63,505 bases of DNA from positions 1 through 63,505 of the forward strand of contig JADNRV010000275.1 in NCBI GenBank assembly GCA_015499995.1. Reading direction: 5' to 3'. Below the pieces are notes generated by a model, which worked only from the letters and a program-made list of their open reading frames with translations, was not told where the DNA came from and did no database searches. Within the stretch, counting starts at the first letter, position 1. Each line of letters opens with the position of its first letter. Origin of the DNA: Flammula alnicola. Taxonomy: Eukaryota; Basidiomycota; Agaricomycetes; Agaricales; Strophariaceae. Below are positions 1 through 11,866 of this stretch, in pieces. Position numbers and translations under genes: made by a program.

Positions 1-948
1 GAGGGGTGGCAACTCAGAATAGTTGATGTTCTCGTGAAGATCGCCTCGGCTTCCGTTGCCATTCCGAACGGGAATAATCCACCGGCCTTGGATTTACCTT
101 TTCCCTTGTTGGCAGAGCTGGGATTCCAATATACAGGGGAGTTTCTACCATCGTTGCCCCATTGTTGGTGTACCATGACTGGTTGACAGGACGGCGAGGT
201 GAGGCAGAGGGCGATGCGGTTCTCGAAGAAGAACGCGAGGACGGGGGCGACGTGGTGTTTACGTTCGTCGAAGGCGAGAAATTGAGCATGTTGCGTCCAG
301 GGGAGGACAAGACGTCCCACAGGCGCGGAAGAAGGGATTTCAGAGAATTAGGGTTCTGGGGTGGAGAGTGCTCGTGGTCCTATTGTTAATATTTGCACTC
401 GCTGTGCCGGTCCAACTCGAGTTGCTGTTACTGACGTAGATAGGTCGACCCCTAGAGAAGCTCAAGCTCGCAGAGAGGAACCTGGATTGGTTTGAAGGGT
501 AACTCCCAGGGATGAATGGATTTGACTCAGCATCCTCAACGTCCATATCAATTATTGAAAAGTCGGCTGTGGGTGCTGGAGAGGATGGTCGCGCGTCTGT
601 TTGACGGTTCGAATCGATATGGTCTAGTTCGAGCTGAGGTAGAGCTTCAGAGGTAGTGAGAAATGGGGAGCCAAGGGCGGTGGAGAATAAGCGGGAGAAA
701 CGAGGATCAGCTATAGCAGGTGGCGGCGGTGTCGCTGGCGAGACAGCATGCGTAAATATATGGTTCCTGTTGAATGGTAACGCCGACGACGATGCACTAC
801 GATGATGGTGCTGAAGAGGATTTGTCTCGTAAACGTCATAGGAGCTCGCTGTTCGGCGTGAGATCGGCCTGGCCCGGTGTTGGTGGTGGTAGGCCGAGGG
901 AGGTGTGGGCGATGTGGGCGATGTTCTAGACTGGCTGGAGGACGCCAT
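1..948 (-). CDS. hypothetical Ser/Pro-rich protein, 3' end cut by window edge
   Basis: I do not recognise the family. The start chosen is the ATG at 948 (MASSSQSRTS). Exons inferred from splice sites and frame are 948-436, 355-174 and 117 to beyond position 1, with introns starting GTCAGT and GTACAC. The first exon is low-complexity, rich in Ser, Pro, Thr and His, and looks disordered. The second is a short Ser/Arg-rich stretch. The third encodes a Lys/Gly-rich patch followed by FPFGMATEAEAIF, which may be the start of a folded part beyond the edge. The reading frame also stays open upstream to about 1092, so an earlier start is possible. Two ACGCGT boxes lie 130-155 bp upstream. The existence of a gene is likely; the product is unknown. 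Confidence 0.5.
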
Positions 949-1076
949 AGATGGCGAGCACCGTGCTGGCTGTTGGTGATTAAGCTTGAGACTCTTCCAC
1001 TGCCAGGGGAGGTGAGTATTAAAGTAAGGTTCAAGCTCAAGTCCCGTGATCGGAACACCTGAAAACATGATCCACA

Positions 1077-1105
1077 ACGCGTCCTTTACCACACCTTTGA
1101 CGCGT
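1077..1105. promoter_or_regulatory. pair of ACGCGT (MCB-like) boxes
   Basis: ACGCGT occurs at 1077-1082 and 1100-1105, upstream of the minus-strand gene starting at 948. In fungi this MluI cell-cycle box is the binding site of MBF-type (Mbp1/Swi6) regulators of G1/S genes. Function here is inference from the motif and its spacing only. Confidence 0.3.
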
Positions 1106-1486
1106 ATCCAGGCCTCGTGGAGGACGCGCGGTGGATTCCGCAGTTACATACTCAGGGACCGGGGGTATGGAGCTGTTGAAATCAATAATATTCCACAATT
1201 TTTGACAAGTTTCGCGGAAGTCAACTTTACTGCGGTGTTGCGTCGGAAACAGCCGAGGCTGCAAGTAAATTCACTTGGTGGAAACTGGTTCCCTTGTTTC
1301 GTGTATTACAGCCCATTAGATAAAATAGCTAGGCTAGCTCATGAGGCAATCAGGATAGGGTTGACTTACATGACAGGGTGACCCCTTTATTATAGAGACT
1401 TAGATGGTGTATGTGGTGTACGAAGCTCATTAATAATTTTTTCATCGTCACAGCTGCAGCTGTATTACCTGATGCTGACTCGCCAC

Positions 1487-1536
1487 TCTCGCCACTCGCC
1501 ATGTTCGCACGCCATAGGCGCCGGCGAGTGGCGAGA
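1487..1536. repeat. 14-bp stem inverted repeat with 22-nt loop
   Basis: The arms 1487-1500 (TCTCGCCACTCGCC) and 1523-1536 are exact reverse complements separated by 22 nt. The left arm is preceded by a further CTCGCCACT-like repeat. It lies in the otherwise featureless 1.1-2.2 kb interval. No function is assigned. Confidence 0.6.
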
Positions 1537-2169
1537 CTTTTTGGAGGTTCTGCCATCGAACACGCAACACAGCCCTCCCTCTTAATTTGCGACCACATGG
1601 CACATTGAAGTGTCCGTAATAGTTTGCATACATAGTTGTCCTAATATTATTAGGGTAATAGCCCAGGCGCTTATCCCTCAGGTAAATTTTCATTCATATG
1701 TCATATATTTGTCAGTCAATGAATGATACCTCGAACTCTCTCAATCATAAAGCATGATGCATGAATGCCCATGAACGTCGGACCCCACGTTTATAGATGA
1801 GATGATCTGGACATGAGATCTCTCCAACGGAACGGAGTATATCTGTTCTGTATAGACGGTTGTACTTAACCGAGGACGTGGCTAGCCACATGTTGGGACT
1901 GACAAGGGCATGGTCTGGGGATAACAAATGATGGATTCAGACAGTGTCTCGAGGGATATGCTATGTGAACAGCATTAGCGCCGACTAAATGCGTTCGGCC
2001 GGTTATTCGGTGATATCCAGTAGCAGCAGCCACGTACTCCGTACACAGTCGGTCAACGGAACCAACGACATATATAAACCTAACAAGGAAGATTTCCTCT
2101 GTAACCATTTCGTTTTATATCGATACAGTGAAGTACAAATTTAAATATGCATCAAAATAACTTAAGAAA

Positions 2170-3054
2170 TCACCAACTGAACATCGTCAGTCGTTTCGCA
2201 ATGAAATAAGTCCAGTAGAAACCAGAACTATCTCCTGACGGTGTGCCGAGCAAATTGTTCAACATAATGCCTAAGGACCAATCTGAGTAGAAGGCGCTGA
2301 GGACGATGAACGATGCCAGGGTGGCCAGAAAACCAGTTGCAATCATCTTCTCTGGGACACCGCCGCCCCACCAGCAGACGATGAGCATGCCCAGGGTCCC
2401 AACGACCAAGCCGGCACCAATTATTCCGTAAAATGCGATTGTGAGGTCCAGCAGCTCTGGGATGTCATGTGCAACTTTCACTACAAGGTTCATGAGGCCC
2501 ACCATGCCCGCCATCATACCAGGAATATCTAATTGAAAGAAAAAATTATATTGAGAAATTTAAACCTGGACCTAAATTATGACCAACGTTTTAGAATACT
2601 CACAGAGCAATATCCACCAAGCAGCATTTTTCGTCTTCACCACTTCCCCGTCCGGATCATTAAAAACCATGATCGCCACATGCAAAGCCGTCAGCCCATT
2701 CAGTAACGACATGCTCAGTTTCCACACTGCGATCACCAGCAGCTGCCAGGTGTTCTTACAGTTGATAATGGTGAAGATGGACATGACGATGCACAGAGCT
2801 ATCCCAACAGCTCCAAGCGCCAGATCCAGCTTCGTGTTGGTAACCTTGTGAAACGGCCACAGGGGCTTGCGGCCGTAACACAAACACGCAATGGTGTAGT
2901 ATGTGAGGACATGAGATATAAAGCCGAGGGCGCCGTAGGGAAGGTTGTAACAATGAAGTTCGTTACTGGGGAAATCTTGCCCCAGGGCATCATTGCGACT
3001 CTGGATTACATTCAGCTGAATGTAAGTGTAAGCCGAAAACTTCCTGAGCAAACA
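2170..3054 (-). CDS. polytopic membrane protein, hypothetical
   Basis: Two exons are clear: 3054-2604 and 2528-2170, joined by a 75-bp intron with GTGAGT donor and TTAG acceptor. The joined frame runs through WILLYIPGMM. About six hydrophobic segments are visible, for example around GFISHVLTYYTIACL, LGAVGIALCIVMSIF, WKLSMSLLNGLTALHV, the splice-junction helix, and FLATLASFIVLSAF. The pattern resembles conserved fungal multi-pass proteins of unknown function. The 5' end is unresolved: position 3054 follows a CACAG acceptor, so at least one short upstream coding exon probably lies between 3060 and 3250. No catalytic motif is seen. The spliced part is about 269 residues. Confidence 0.6.
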
Positions 3055-3540
3055 ATCCTGTGGGACGAACCATTATCATCGTCGCGAGTCGTGAACAGCC
3101 TGCGCAGGAAGTGCAGTGCTTGCTACCTGGGAGGTGGATGGTCGTGCGAGGTCAACCAGCGAAGTCAGATAATTTTACCATGCCATGCGTGGTCGTTCGA
3201 TGCTCGTGGAGCCTGTTAAGCCTCGAATCTGTCCGCCCGGCGCCGAGCAACATGATGCATGTCTCCTTTCTCCCTAGAAGGCTGTGCTACTTGGTGCAGC
3301 CCCGCAACAGATTTTGAACGGATTCAGACTGGATTTAGAACCTTTTCTGAAAATCCGGAGTTCTGCAAGCCGCAAGGCGATGAACAGATAAACTATGCAT
3401 GTCCTGTAATTTCCAGGAAAGGGTTAGAAAGAAACCATGAAGATTAAGGTGAAAGAAACCAAAGAGAAACGAGGGAGAAACAAGGTTACGGTGACTGTGG
3501 GAATATTGTTTCCTATGAACCGGCCCTCAACTCAAAATTG

Positions 3541-3622
3541 ACGCGTCGCGTCGCGTCGCCCATCGTCTTTCCTCGACAACCTTCTCAACAACTTCCTAAG
3601 GAAAGACTCCGTTCAGACGCGT
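3541..3622. promoter_or_regulatory. MCB-like boxes upstream of MCM4
   Basis: ACGCGT is present at 3541-3546, running into a CG-rich GTCGCGTCGCGTCG-like repeat, and again at 3617-3622, 14 bp before the MCM4 start codon. MCM genes are classic G1/S targets of MBF in fungi, so motif and target agree. The second box is so close to the ATG that it probably lies in the 5' UTR. Confidence 0.5.
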
Positions 3623-3635
3623 GTAGTACCGCAAA

Positions 3636-6600
3636 ATGTCGTCGTCTCCGCCAGCACTCGACTTTCCTTCCTCCGAAATGGGTGACGTCGAGATGAATAA
3701 CGGGACAACGGCAGAACAGTCAATACCTGGGGCACCTCCTGCAAACCCACTGTTTCTCGCAGGAACACCTTCTACGACGGCCGGTACGCCAGCTCATCAA
3801 CGTTATCAGAATCCAGCAACGAGCTCTCCATTGCGCGGCGCGGCTGCGAGAAGGGCGCTGAGCATGAGTACACCAAAGCGTACACCACTTTTCACTGGTA
3901 TGTACTTTGAATCTTTCAGATAAGAATCAAAATTAACGCGTATTTAGCTGGAAGCTCATCTCCGATGGCTTTCCCCTCTTCATCACCTATGAAGACTCCC
4001 CAAAGACGCGCTGCAGCACCCTCCGATCGCCCTCAAGACTCGGATCCTCTTGACTTTCCATCGTGAGTCATCACCGGTTCTCATATCTGTCAGGCTCTTA
4101 ATGTCCAATAAAGGAGCCCGTTTACTGCGAAAACGCCCAAGAATCGTCGTGGTGATATACATTCCTCCCTTTCTATTACACCAAGCGCATCTGTCCGCCG
4201 TACGGCTCTGCGTGCTCAGCCAGTCGTAGCAGATTCCAACAACCTCAACTCAGACATTACCCACCTCGACGTCCCTCGATCATCGGCACCCAATCTCTCG
4301 GCTGTACCAGCTCCTTCTGATGAACCCGATGAAATCCGTGCCATCTGGGGAACGACAGTAAACCTGGCAGAAACCATGAAAATCTTCCGCGAGTTCTTCA
4401 AAGGGTTCAAGCCCAAATATCGCGTCTCCTACGATAGGGAACTCGGTCTCCGAACACGCGCCTTTTCCTCACCAGAAGAAGGCGAAGTGATCCTCTACGA
4501 GACTTATTTCCGCAGAATGCGCCAAACAGGAGAAACCAATCTCAACCTTGATGTTGTCAACCTCCTTGCATACCCACCTTCGAAGAAGCTACACTCCCAG
4601 CTCGTCAAATACCCACAGGAGGTTATACCCGCTATGGATCAAGTATTAAAGGACTTGATGCTGGAAGTCGCCGACATGGATCAACAAGTGGGCATGGAAG
4701 GGATGCAAGGTGCAGAAGGCGACGAAGAAATAGCGGACATCATGAACAGGATATATAAAGTTCGACCGTTCGGGCTGCTTTCTGTTAATATGCGAACTCT
4801 AAACCCAAGCGGTACGTTTTTGGATCTTTGTACCGTCTTTCAGATAGCTGACTGACGATGCGTAGACACGGACAAGCTCGTCTGCATCAAAGGTCTGGTC
4901 ATTCGCGCCACCCCCGTCATTCCCGACATGAAAGTGGCCTTCTTCCGCTGCTTGACGTGTTCGCACACCGTCCAAGTAGAAATCGACCGAGGAAAGATCG
5001 AAGAACCTGCCCGATGCCCCCGTGATGTCTGCGCCTCCATAGGCACGATGTCCCTCGTCCACAACCGGTGCGAATTCGCAGACAGGCAGGTCATCCGCCT
5101 CCAAGAAACACCTGACGCCGTGCCTGATGGTCAGACACCGCACACCGTGTCTCTCAGCGTGTACGACGAACTAGTGGACGTGTCCAAACCCGGAGACAGG
5201 ATCGTCGTCACTGGTATCTACAGAAGTGTCCCTGTCCGCACCAATCCCAGACAGAGGACGCTCAAGAGTTTGTTCAAGACCTACCTGGACGTCGTGCACG
5301 TCAGACTCGGAACCAGCGGCACACTTGGTCTTGACAAAAGCACACGACCTGCAGGAGGCGACCATATCCCTGGCGTAGGTGGCCTTGGCGATGGAGGCGA
5401 CGAGGACGAGGAGAGGGAAGGTCGACAGAGCCGCAAGGCGGAGCTCGAGCAGAAGCTGAAAGAGATAAGCCAAAGACCTGATGTCTATGAGTACCTCGCA
5501 CGCTCGCTCGCGCCGTCGATCTGGGAGATGGAGGATGTGAAGAAGGGTATCCTGCTGCAGCTCTTTGGGGGCACGAATAAGAGCGTGGCGAAGGGTGGAG
5601 GCGGGGGAGGGCCGAGGTACAGAGGTGATATCAACGTTCTGCTCGTTGGTGATCCTGGTGTTAGTAAATCTCAGATCCTTCAGGTAAATGTCCTCATTTT
5701 GATTTTGTTTCCTGTGGCCTGACATAACTTCTCTGTTTCTTAGTACGTACACAAAATTGCGCCTCGCGGAGTCTATGCGTCAGGCAAAGGTTCTTCAGCA
5801 GTCGGTCTGACAGCATACGTTACTCGTGATCCAGAGACCAAGCAACTAGTTTTGGAGAGGTACGTTATTGTGTTTGTTAAACTCTTTCATTACTTACTCT
5901 TCGATGCATTCAGTGGTGCTCTTGTTCTGAGTGACGGTGGTGTCTGCTGTATCGATGAATTTGACAAGATGTCGGACGCGACAAGAAGTGTTCTACACGA
6001 AGTCATGGTGCGAATCGGCCCAGATAATTCTTTTTCCTTGTTTGCTGAATTCATACACCTTTTAGGAACAACAAACAGTGTCCATCGCGAAAGCTGGAAT
6101 TATCACCACCCTCAACGCACGAACATCTATCCTGGCAGCGGCCAACCCTGTGGGATCGAAATACGACGTCAATCTACCTATTACAAGAAACATCGACCTT
6201 CCTCCCACCCTGATTTCTCGGTTTGACCTTCTCTACCTTGTCCTAGACCAGGTGGACGACAGCCTTGACCGACGACTGGCCCAGCATCTCGTGGGATTGT
6301 ACCTAGAGGATGCACCGGCCGCCGAGGTACAGGACATTTTGGTGAGCATCTATCCATTCTCGATAAACAATGCCCTGACCATATGCCATCTTTGCAGCCC
6401 ATGCAAGAGCTCTCAGCATACATCGACTTTGCTCGATCCAAAATCCACCCAGTCATTTCAGAAGAAGCAGGCGCCGAACTTGTGCGCGCCTACGTCGAGA
6501 TGCGCAACATGGGCGACGACCCCCGCGCCAGCGAGAAGCGCATCACCGCAACAACGCGTCAGCTGGAGAGCTTAATCCGCCTCTCCGAGGCCCACGCACG

Positions 6601-6973
6601 CATGAGGTTCTCCGACTTTGTCGAGCTCTCAGACGTCAAAGAGGCGAGTCGGCTCATGCGCGAGGCGATCAGGACCAGTGCGATGGATCCACGCACGGGC
6701 AAGATCGACATGGGCTTGCTTAACACCGGCACGGGCACAGGCCAGAGGAAGATGCGAGATGACATGAGGAAGGAGATCTTGAACCTCCTGGATGGAGGCG
6801 CGAAGGGCAGGGGGCTCAAGTGGGCGGACGCGCTCAAGATGCTGGGGGAGCAAAGCAGCGTGAAGGTCGATCCTGTAGAGTTCACGGAGGTTATCAAAGG
6901 GCTGGAGAACGAGGGCATCGTCAAAGTTGTCGGAGACAGGGAGAAGAGGACAATCCGAAAGATCGAGGGTTAA
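3636..6973 (+). CDS. MCM4: MCM4, DNA replication licensing helicase subunit
   Basis: MCM4 is one of six subunits of the MCM2-7 ring, the eukaryotic replicative helicase loaded at origins in G1. Eight exons join in frame: 3636-3897, 3948-4062, 4114-4810, 4866-5683, 5744-5859, 5914-6007, 6066-6342, 6398-6973, giving 984 residues. The N-terminal ~180 residues are Ser/Thr/Pro-rich with several S/T-P sites, as expected for the regulated MCM4 tail. A zinc finger (CLTC ... CPRDVC, about residues 385-413) is followed by the subunit-typical [20 protein letters not shown]. The AAA+ core has Walker A GDPGVSKS (~619), Walker B CCIDEFD (~680) and arginine finger SRFD (~750). A winged-helix-like C-terminus ends at 6973. 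No damage is seen. It is convergent with the dehydrogenase at 7152. Confidence 0.97.
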
Positions 6974-7151
6974 ATGCCCAGTCATTTCCATTTTCCATTT
7001 ATGTTGGACTCTGCTGTTATATGTTGTCGAAAGTATTTATGTATTTTAGCTATGTATTGCGCTCACTTTTACTCGTATACAATCAGATCTTCTAAGAGAA
7101 AAACAGGGTATCTCCACAAGTTTGGATATAAAAGTACAGTTTCTAACCGAT

Positions 7152-8368
7152 CTATTTCCCAACGACGAAAGCGCATGTCCCAGTAGCTTCTAGGTCGCGT
7201 AGATTCGCGATAGTGGTCTCTGCGATATTATCGAGTGCTTCTTTTGTTAAAAACGCCTGATGCCCACTGCATGATAGTCAATGCCACTCAGTCAGATCTT
7301 CGAAAAGAGAGGAGAAGGAGGACTCACGTCATAAAGACGTTGTAGAACGAAAGCAGTCGCGCGAAACTGTCGTCCGCGATTACCTTTGCGCTGGAATCCG
7401 CAAAGAAGTAACCCGACTCTCGCTCATATACATCTAGGCCAACAGCGGCAACATGCCCACTCTTCAGAGCCCTGCCCAAAAGGTTAAGGACACATTCAAA
7501 CCATAATACAGAAACCAGACGCACCGAATTAACGCGTAGGTATCAATCAATCCCCCACGAGATGTGTTGATGATAACGATACCCTTCTTGGTTTGCGCAA
7601 GAGTGTTGTCGTTGATGATATATTCCGTGCTTTCCATGAGAGGACAATGCAGACTGATGATGTCTACCCTAGGCCAGAGTTCTTCCAATGTATTGACGTA
7701 CACAATACCATGTTCTTCAGCAGCTGGCGAGGGATATGGATCATAGGCAATGACATTGGCTCCAAATCCTTTGGAGAGAATCTTTCCCGTAAGCAGTCCA
7801 ATTTTTCCGGTTCCAATTATGCCAATGGTTTTCCCATGGATGTTCATTCCTAACAAACCGTCGAGGAGGAAATTGCCTTCACGCACGCGATTGTAGGCCT
7901 TGTGGTACTTCCGGACAACGGTCATGATCATCCCGACCGTAAATTCCGCGACAGCCTCGGGAGAGTATGCAGGTACACGGGCGACCTTGATGCCAAACTT
8001 GGCGGCAGCGTGTAGGTCTACATTATTATACCCGGCACAGCGGAGAGCAATGAATTTCTGCACAAAAGATGAAAAATGTATGAGCGAGGAAGATGTAGGC
8101 CACGTACCACTCCCAGTTCGCTCAGTGTCTGTACGACTTTAGCGTCACAGAGATCGTTCACAAAGATACAGACGGCCTCATGTCCAGCAGCAAGCACAGC
8201 GGTCTGCTCATCAAGGAGGGGATCAAGAAAGGTGAAATTGATTTGAAACCCTTCAGGAATCGCGTTGTTGAGCGATTCAAGATCATACTAAATAAAAGAT
8301 AAAGTCGTAAGTGGGTTGTCAGAACGATATTTATGCACCTTTTGTGTTCCAAAGACGGCGACTTTCAT
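7152..8368 (-). CDS. D-lactate dehydrogenase (D-2-hydroxyacid dehydrogenase)
   Basis: An NAD-dependent enzyme interconverting pyruvate and D-lactate, or a related 2-oxoacid. Five exons (8368-8339, 8287-8108, 8057-7525, 7471-7328, 7266-7152) give 333 residues, the usual length of LdhA-type enzymes. The first exon encodes only ten residues, [10 protein letters not shown]. The Rossmann motif GIIGTGKIG lies near residue 152. The family catalytic set is complete: Arg in NTSRGGLID, Glu in LDVYERE and His in TGHQAFLT. The substrate-site phrase [12 protein letters not shown] matches the D-LDH subgroup rather than glycerate or formate dehydrogenases. It is probably cytosolic, since no targeting peptide is seen. 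The gene is convergent with MCM4, with only 178 bp between stops. Confidence 0.92.
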
Positions 8369-9156
8369 ACTGAGAACAAATTGTGACAGCTTGAAGATGA
8401 GCAGGAAGACTGTACTGAGCTCAACCTTTCAGAGCCTCTATAGGGCCGGTTGCAGTAGCAAGCGTTATCAGCAACGCAGCAACGCATGCATTATAAGAAA
8501 TTTTGAGCTAAGAGAGCCCTGCCCTAAGTATCACTGTCAGGGACCGATGTGATCGTCGTGAAACCTCTTGATTGACCTCGGGCAGCCGGAACACAGGACT
8601 GAAACTACTGACGGGGAGGGCGTTCATACAAAATAGCAGTTGGGAGAACCTGTGTGGTGAGTACTTCGGAGGAACTGGAGCATTCAGGTTCAGAAGACTT
8701 CCTACTAGTACTTATATCATATAAGGACCAAGTTCGCAGCACATTAGATTGATTGGGCCCCGTTTTAAATCCTATCACCGGGATGACAAGTTGACAGAAA
8801 ATCCTTGGAAAATCCTACAGAGATGAATTCAGAACGTTGATCCTCGAAGGAAACCCAAGAGCCGATTAAGTATTACAAGCTACAAAACAGAAACCACTAA
8901 ACCAAGAATTATACGTAAATATGCATCCATATATACAGTGAGTGACCAGGCTTACACATATAGGTTAAGGGCCCACTGTGTCAAGCCAAAGGCGACAGTC
9001 AATGGGCGCAACCACACGACAATTAAGGGTATGTATCAACATATGGAGTGCAGAAAATTACAGTAAGGTAATCTGAAGCAATGGAACCCATGGCCAGTCT
9101 GGTGCTTTGAGCGCATATACTCACTAGAAAGAGGACTGGAAGGTTCAAAGGCACGT
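8369..9156. other. intergenic interval, no gene recognised
   Basis: The interval holds only short open frames without homology-like features. It contains the shared upstream side of the dehydrogenase and the 3' flank of the DUF2156 gene. No repeat or RNA gene was recognised. Confidence 0.5.
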
Positions 9157-10610
9157 TTACTTCCTCAGTACCTTGAGCAACGCGTTGACCCCTTCAAGTC
9201 CAAACCCATCCTGGGGATGGCAGACATACATGGGATCCGCCTCCGAGTCGAACTTGCTCTGAAAAAAAAAAAAAAAAAAAAAAAAAAAGAAAAAAAAGAG
9301 GTTTCCGTCATCGTAATACTACCAGCCTACGAAAAACGGAATGCTTACCCGGAACTCTCCCCTTTGAATCAGCTTCGCTGCAGCCGCGACCTTGCTGTAA
9401 GTCTTGCTCAGCGCTTTCACCTTCCACCCGCCGAGGTTATGGATGGGTTTGAAATCTGACGAAGCGCTGATTCCAAACGTCACCGTCACCCGATCCTTGT
9501 CGCGGTGATGCGTCTTCGAAGGCGAAGGCGGAAGGTCGACACCACTCGCCTCCCCAGTCCCACTTAGTTTACTTTCACTTGGTGGAGTTGATGTCCTTCC
9601 TTCCTCGTCTGAAGGCTCGCTGATGATTAGGCTGCTCGCACTGCTCGCCGGTTCAGATGACATGCCAATGTGGGAAAGGAGTCTCCCACTGGAGAGTGGT
9701 TGGATCGGTTTTTTCTCAATATCTACGTTTGCGGGGTGGGGTATCTTTTGTCCGGACGCGGACGCTTGCTCCTCCTCATCGTAGAGAGCTTTAAGTGCAG
9801 TGTAAATGAGGGCTTCTGATGTGCCCTTGGGTGCTGAGGGGAAGGAGAGGGCGTTTTTGATTTGCCATGAACTCGCTTGAATGGGGGTAAGGATGAGGAT
9901 TCCTACGGGCTGTCAGAAACGGTGGGTCAACTGAGGGATAGTATTGACATTAACGAACCACATACCTCGTTGCCTTTCTTCGCCAGCCAGTATCGTCTAT
10001 GCTCACAATCCAACCAAGGCTCCATTGCTGTCGACGCAATCTGCACGCCGCTCCTTTTGTCCTTCCAATGCTTGATTCCTCGCTCTACGCTAAGCATCTC
10101 CTCCTCTGTCCATTCCTGGGGCAGTACTTCCTTCACCTTTACATCATGTTTCTCGGCACGACCTAGATTCTTCTTCAGATCTTTAATCACATGCTGTCCC
10201 TCTTTCCCTTTGGACTCTGGGGATACGAGATCGATGATGTGCGCTGGGTCGATTATGTCCTCGTAGATGCAAGATACGGTGCTCCAGTCGAATTCAGGAC
10301 CCCCCAAAATCTCCTCCAGATCTAGGTCGACACAGGCCCATACGGGGCGCTTCCCTTGAGACTCGCAGAATTGAACGAACTGGCGGGCGACGGGTAGTAG
10401 AGCGGCGGGGTCGGAAACGAGAGGGTTTCCCCAAGCGAAGATGTACGGATCCTTCTCCATGTATCCTTGTACAGGGGTGAAGGAAGACTCGGGCACCGCC
10501 TCTGATGGGCGCCAGAGTTTGTAGCGGTCGAGTTCGAGCCAGGCTGTCGCGCTGGACGAGCCATACTTGGCGACAAGGTCTGCGATGGATATCTTGTCGT
10601 TCGTAGTCAT
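9157..10610 (-). CDS. DUF2156 (aminoacyl-tRNA-dependent lipid transferase-like) protein
   Basis: Three exons (10610-9966, 9909-9349, 9258-9157) give 435 residues. The sequence matches the C-terminal domain of phosphatidylglycerol lysyltransferases (DUF2156, a GNAT-like fold). It opens with a typical KYGSSSATAWLELDRYKLW region. It closes with VTFGISASSDFKPIHNLG, an arm KLIQRGEFRSKF, and the end motif MYVCHPQDGFGLEGVNALLK. Free-standing or AspRS-fused fungal DUF2156 proteins are known to transfer an amino acid from aminoacyl-tRNA to ergosterol, so sterol aminoacylation is a reasonable but unproven role; amino acid and lipid cannot be read from sequence. A Ser-rich acidic insertion of about 100 residues (~230-330) interrupts the domain. 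The last intron carries a 27-nt homopolymer next to its acceptor. Confidence 0.85.
9262..9288. repeat. A27 homopolymer (polypyrimidine tract on minus strand)
   Basis: Twenty-seven consecutive A on the plus strand, continued after one G by seven more. On the coding (minus) strand this is a T-run ending at the CAG acceptor (9261-9259) of the last exon of the DUF2156 gene. It therefore serves as an unusually long polypyrimidine tract and is probably length-variable. Confidence 0.9.
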
Positions 10611-11866
10611 AGTTTATTGGGTATCTTGGTGGTGCAGGGTAAGATCGTGTTTGTGGTATAATTTTAAAGTGCGAGAAGCAGAAGGGCTTCCCGAAGTTTA
10701 TAAACAGAATTAGGATGACATCACGTTGATTAGGCTATGAAAGAGGGAATGGTAGCATCCAGGCTGCAAAGCTTCGTCCTCTTGGCGTCTCGGATCTTAT
10801 TGTACTGACGAAATCTAATGATATCACCTATGCGCCGTACCACTTTTATGCTTGAGATGTTGTTCTCCTTTACAACTGGGAAAGATAATTTTACCGTGAC
10901 TGAAGTACTACATTTTATTGGGTTGGAGATTGTGGATAGTTACTCCTTTTTTTATTACAGAAACAGGCGAACAAGGGATGTGAGAACTAAATCTGTAACT
11001 TCACCGACCGCTGCTGCTCGTAAACGACCTGAAACTTACGGCAACTTCTGCGTCGAGAGGACATGGAAGACATATTCGAGCGTACGTTATAATTAGTAGC
11101 TACCTATGTTACGAACGCCAGATTTTACGAGGAGATTACAGCCTGATAAATGACGGGAGGATACGCTGCAAACGTTCTGGACTCGGCCTGCCCATATCTC
11201 TGCTGATTGAGTGAGTTGCGGAATTCTAGGTCTTAATTGTTCGAACAAAGAATACCCGGATCGGCCCCCCGAAATGGAGGACTACAGGTAGGCCTGCGAT
11301 GAATGTTTCTTCGTGCTCCTCCATTCATTTCTCCTCGAGAAGTAATCGCAGGTGTTTAAAGGGATTTAACGTTCATTAAATAGTTGAGAGTAGGCGATGT
11401 CAGGAAATGATGTAGTTATACAGATAGTAGTAGAGTGATTCTACAAACGTCCGCAATGACTCGTCCGGACAACATTATTGGTAATTACAGTACAGCAATG
11501 GTACACAAAAGGGAACAGATTACATCTTATCATTATACATTTACGGTTTGTTGCGACGATGGCTTATGAATAGAGAATAACCGCAGTCCTTTAACGTTGA
11601 GTGTAGTCTTCTGAGCGCCACGTCGGCGTTCATATATGTCTTCATCGTGAGGGAGGGAGGTCTGTCCTCCACGTCATAAGACTCTGGAGCAACGAGCAAC
11701 AACGCTATCATGGCAGGGAAAAATCATCATTTTGTGATTAGAACAGAAACTTTAACGCAATGTGATGAAGATAACGACTCACGGGACGGATCAGATATCT
11801 GGTACCTGCTCAACGATAGAAATTATGGTCAGAATACCGAAAACTGTAGTATTAAACGATAGTCAC
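10611..11866. other. intergenic interval, no gene recognised
   Basis: This stretch is AT-richer than the flanking genes. A 92-codon plus-strand frame at 10818-11096 has no recognisable domain and no splice support, so it is not annotated. The interval separates the DUF2156 promoter from the 3' end of the kinase at 11867. Confidence 0.5.

Noticed and set aside
10818..11096. Plus-strand frame of 92 codons
   Set aside because: No domain, no splice partners and no coding bias seen; the start context is not supported by neighbouring features.
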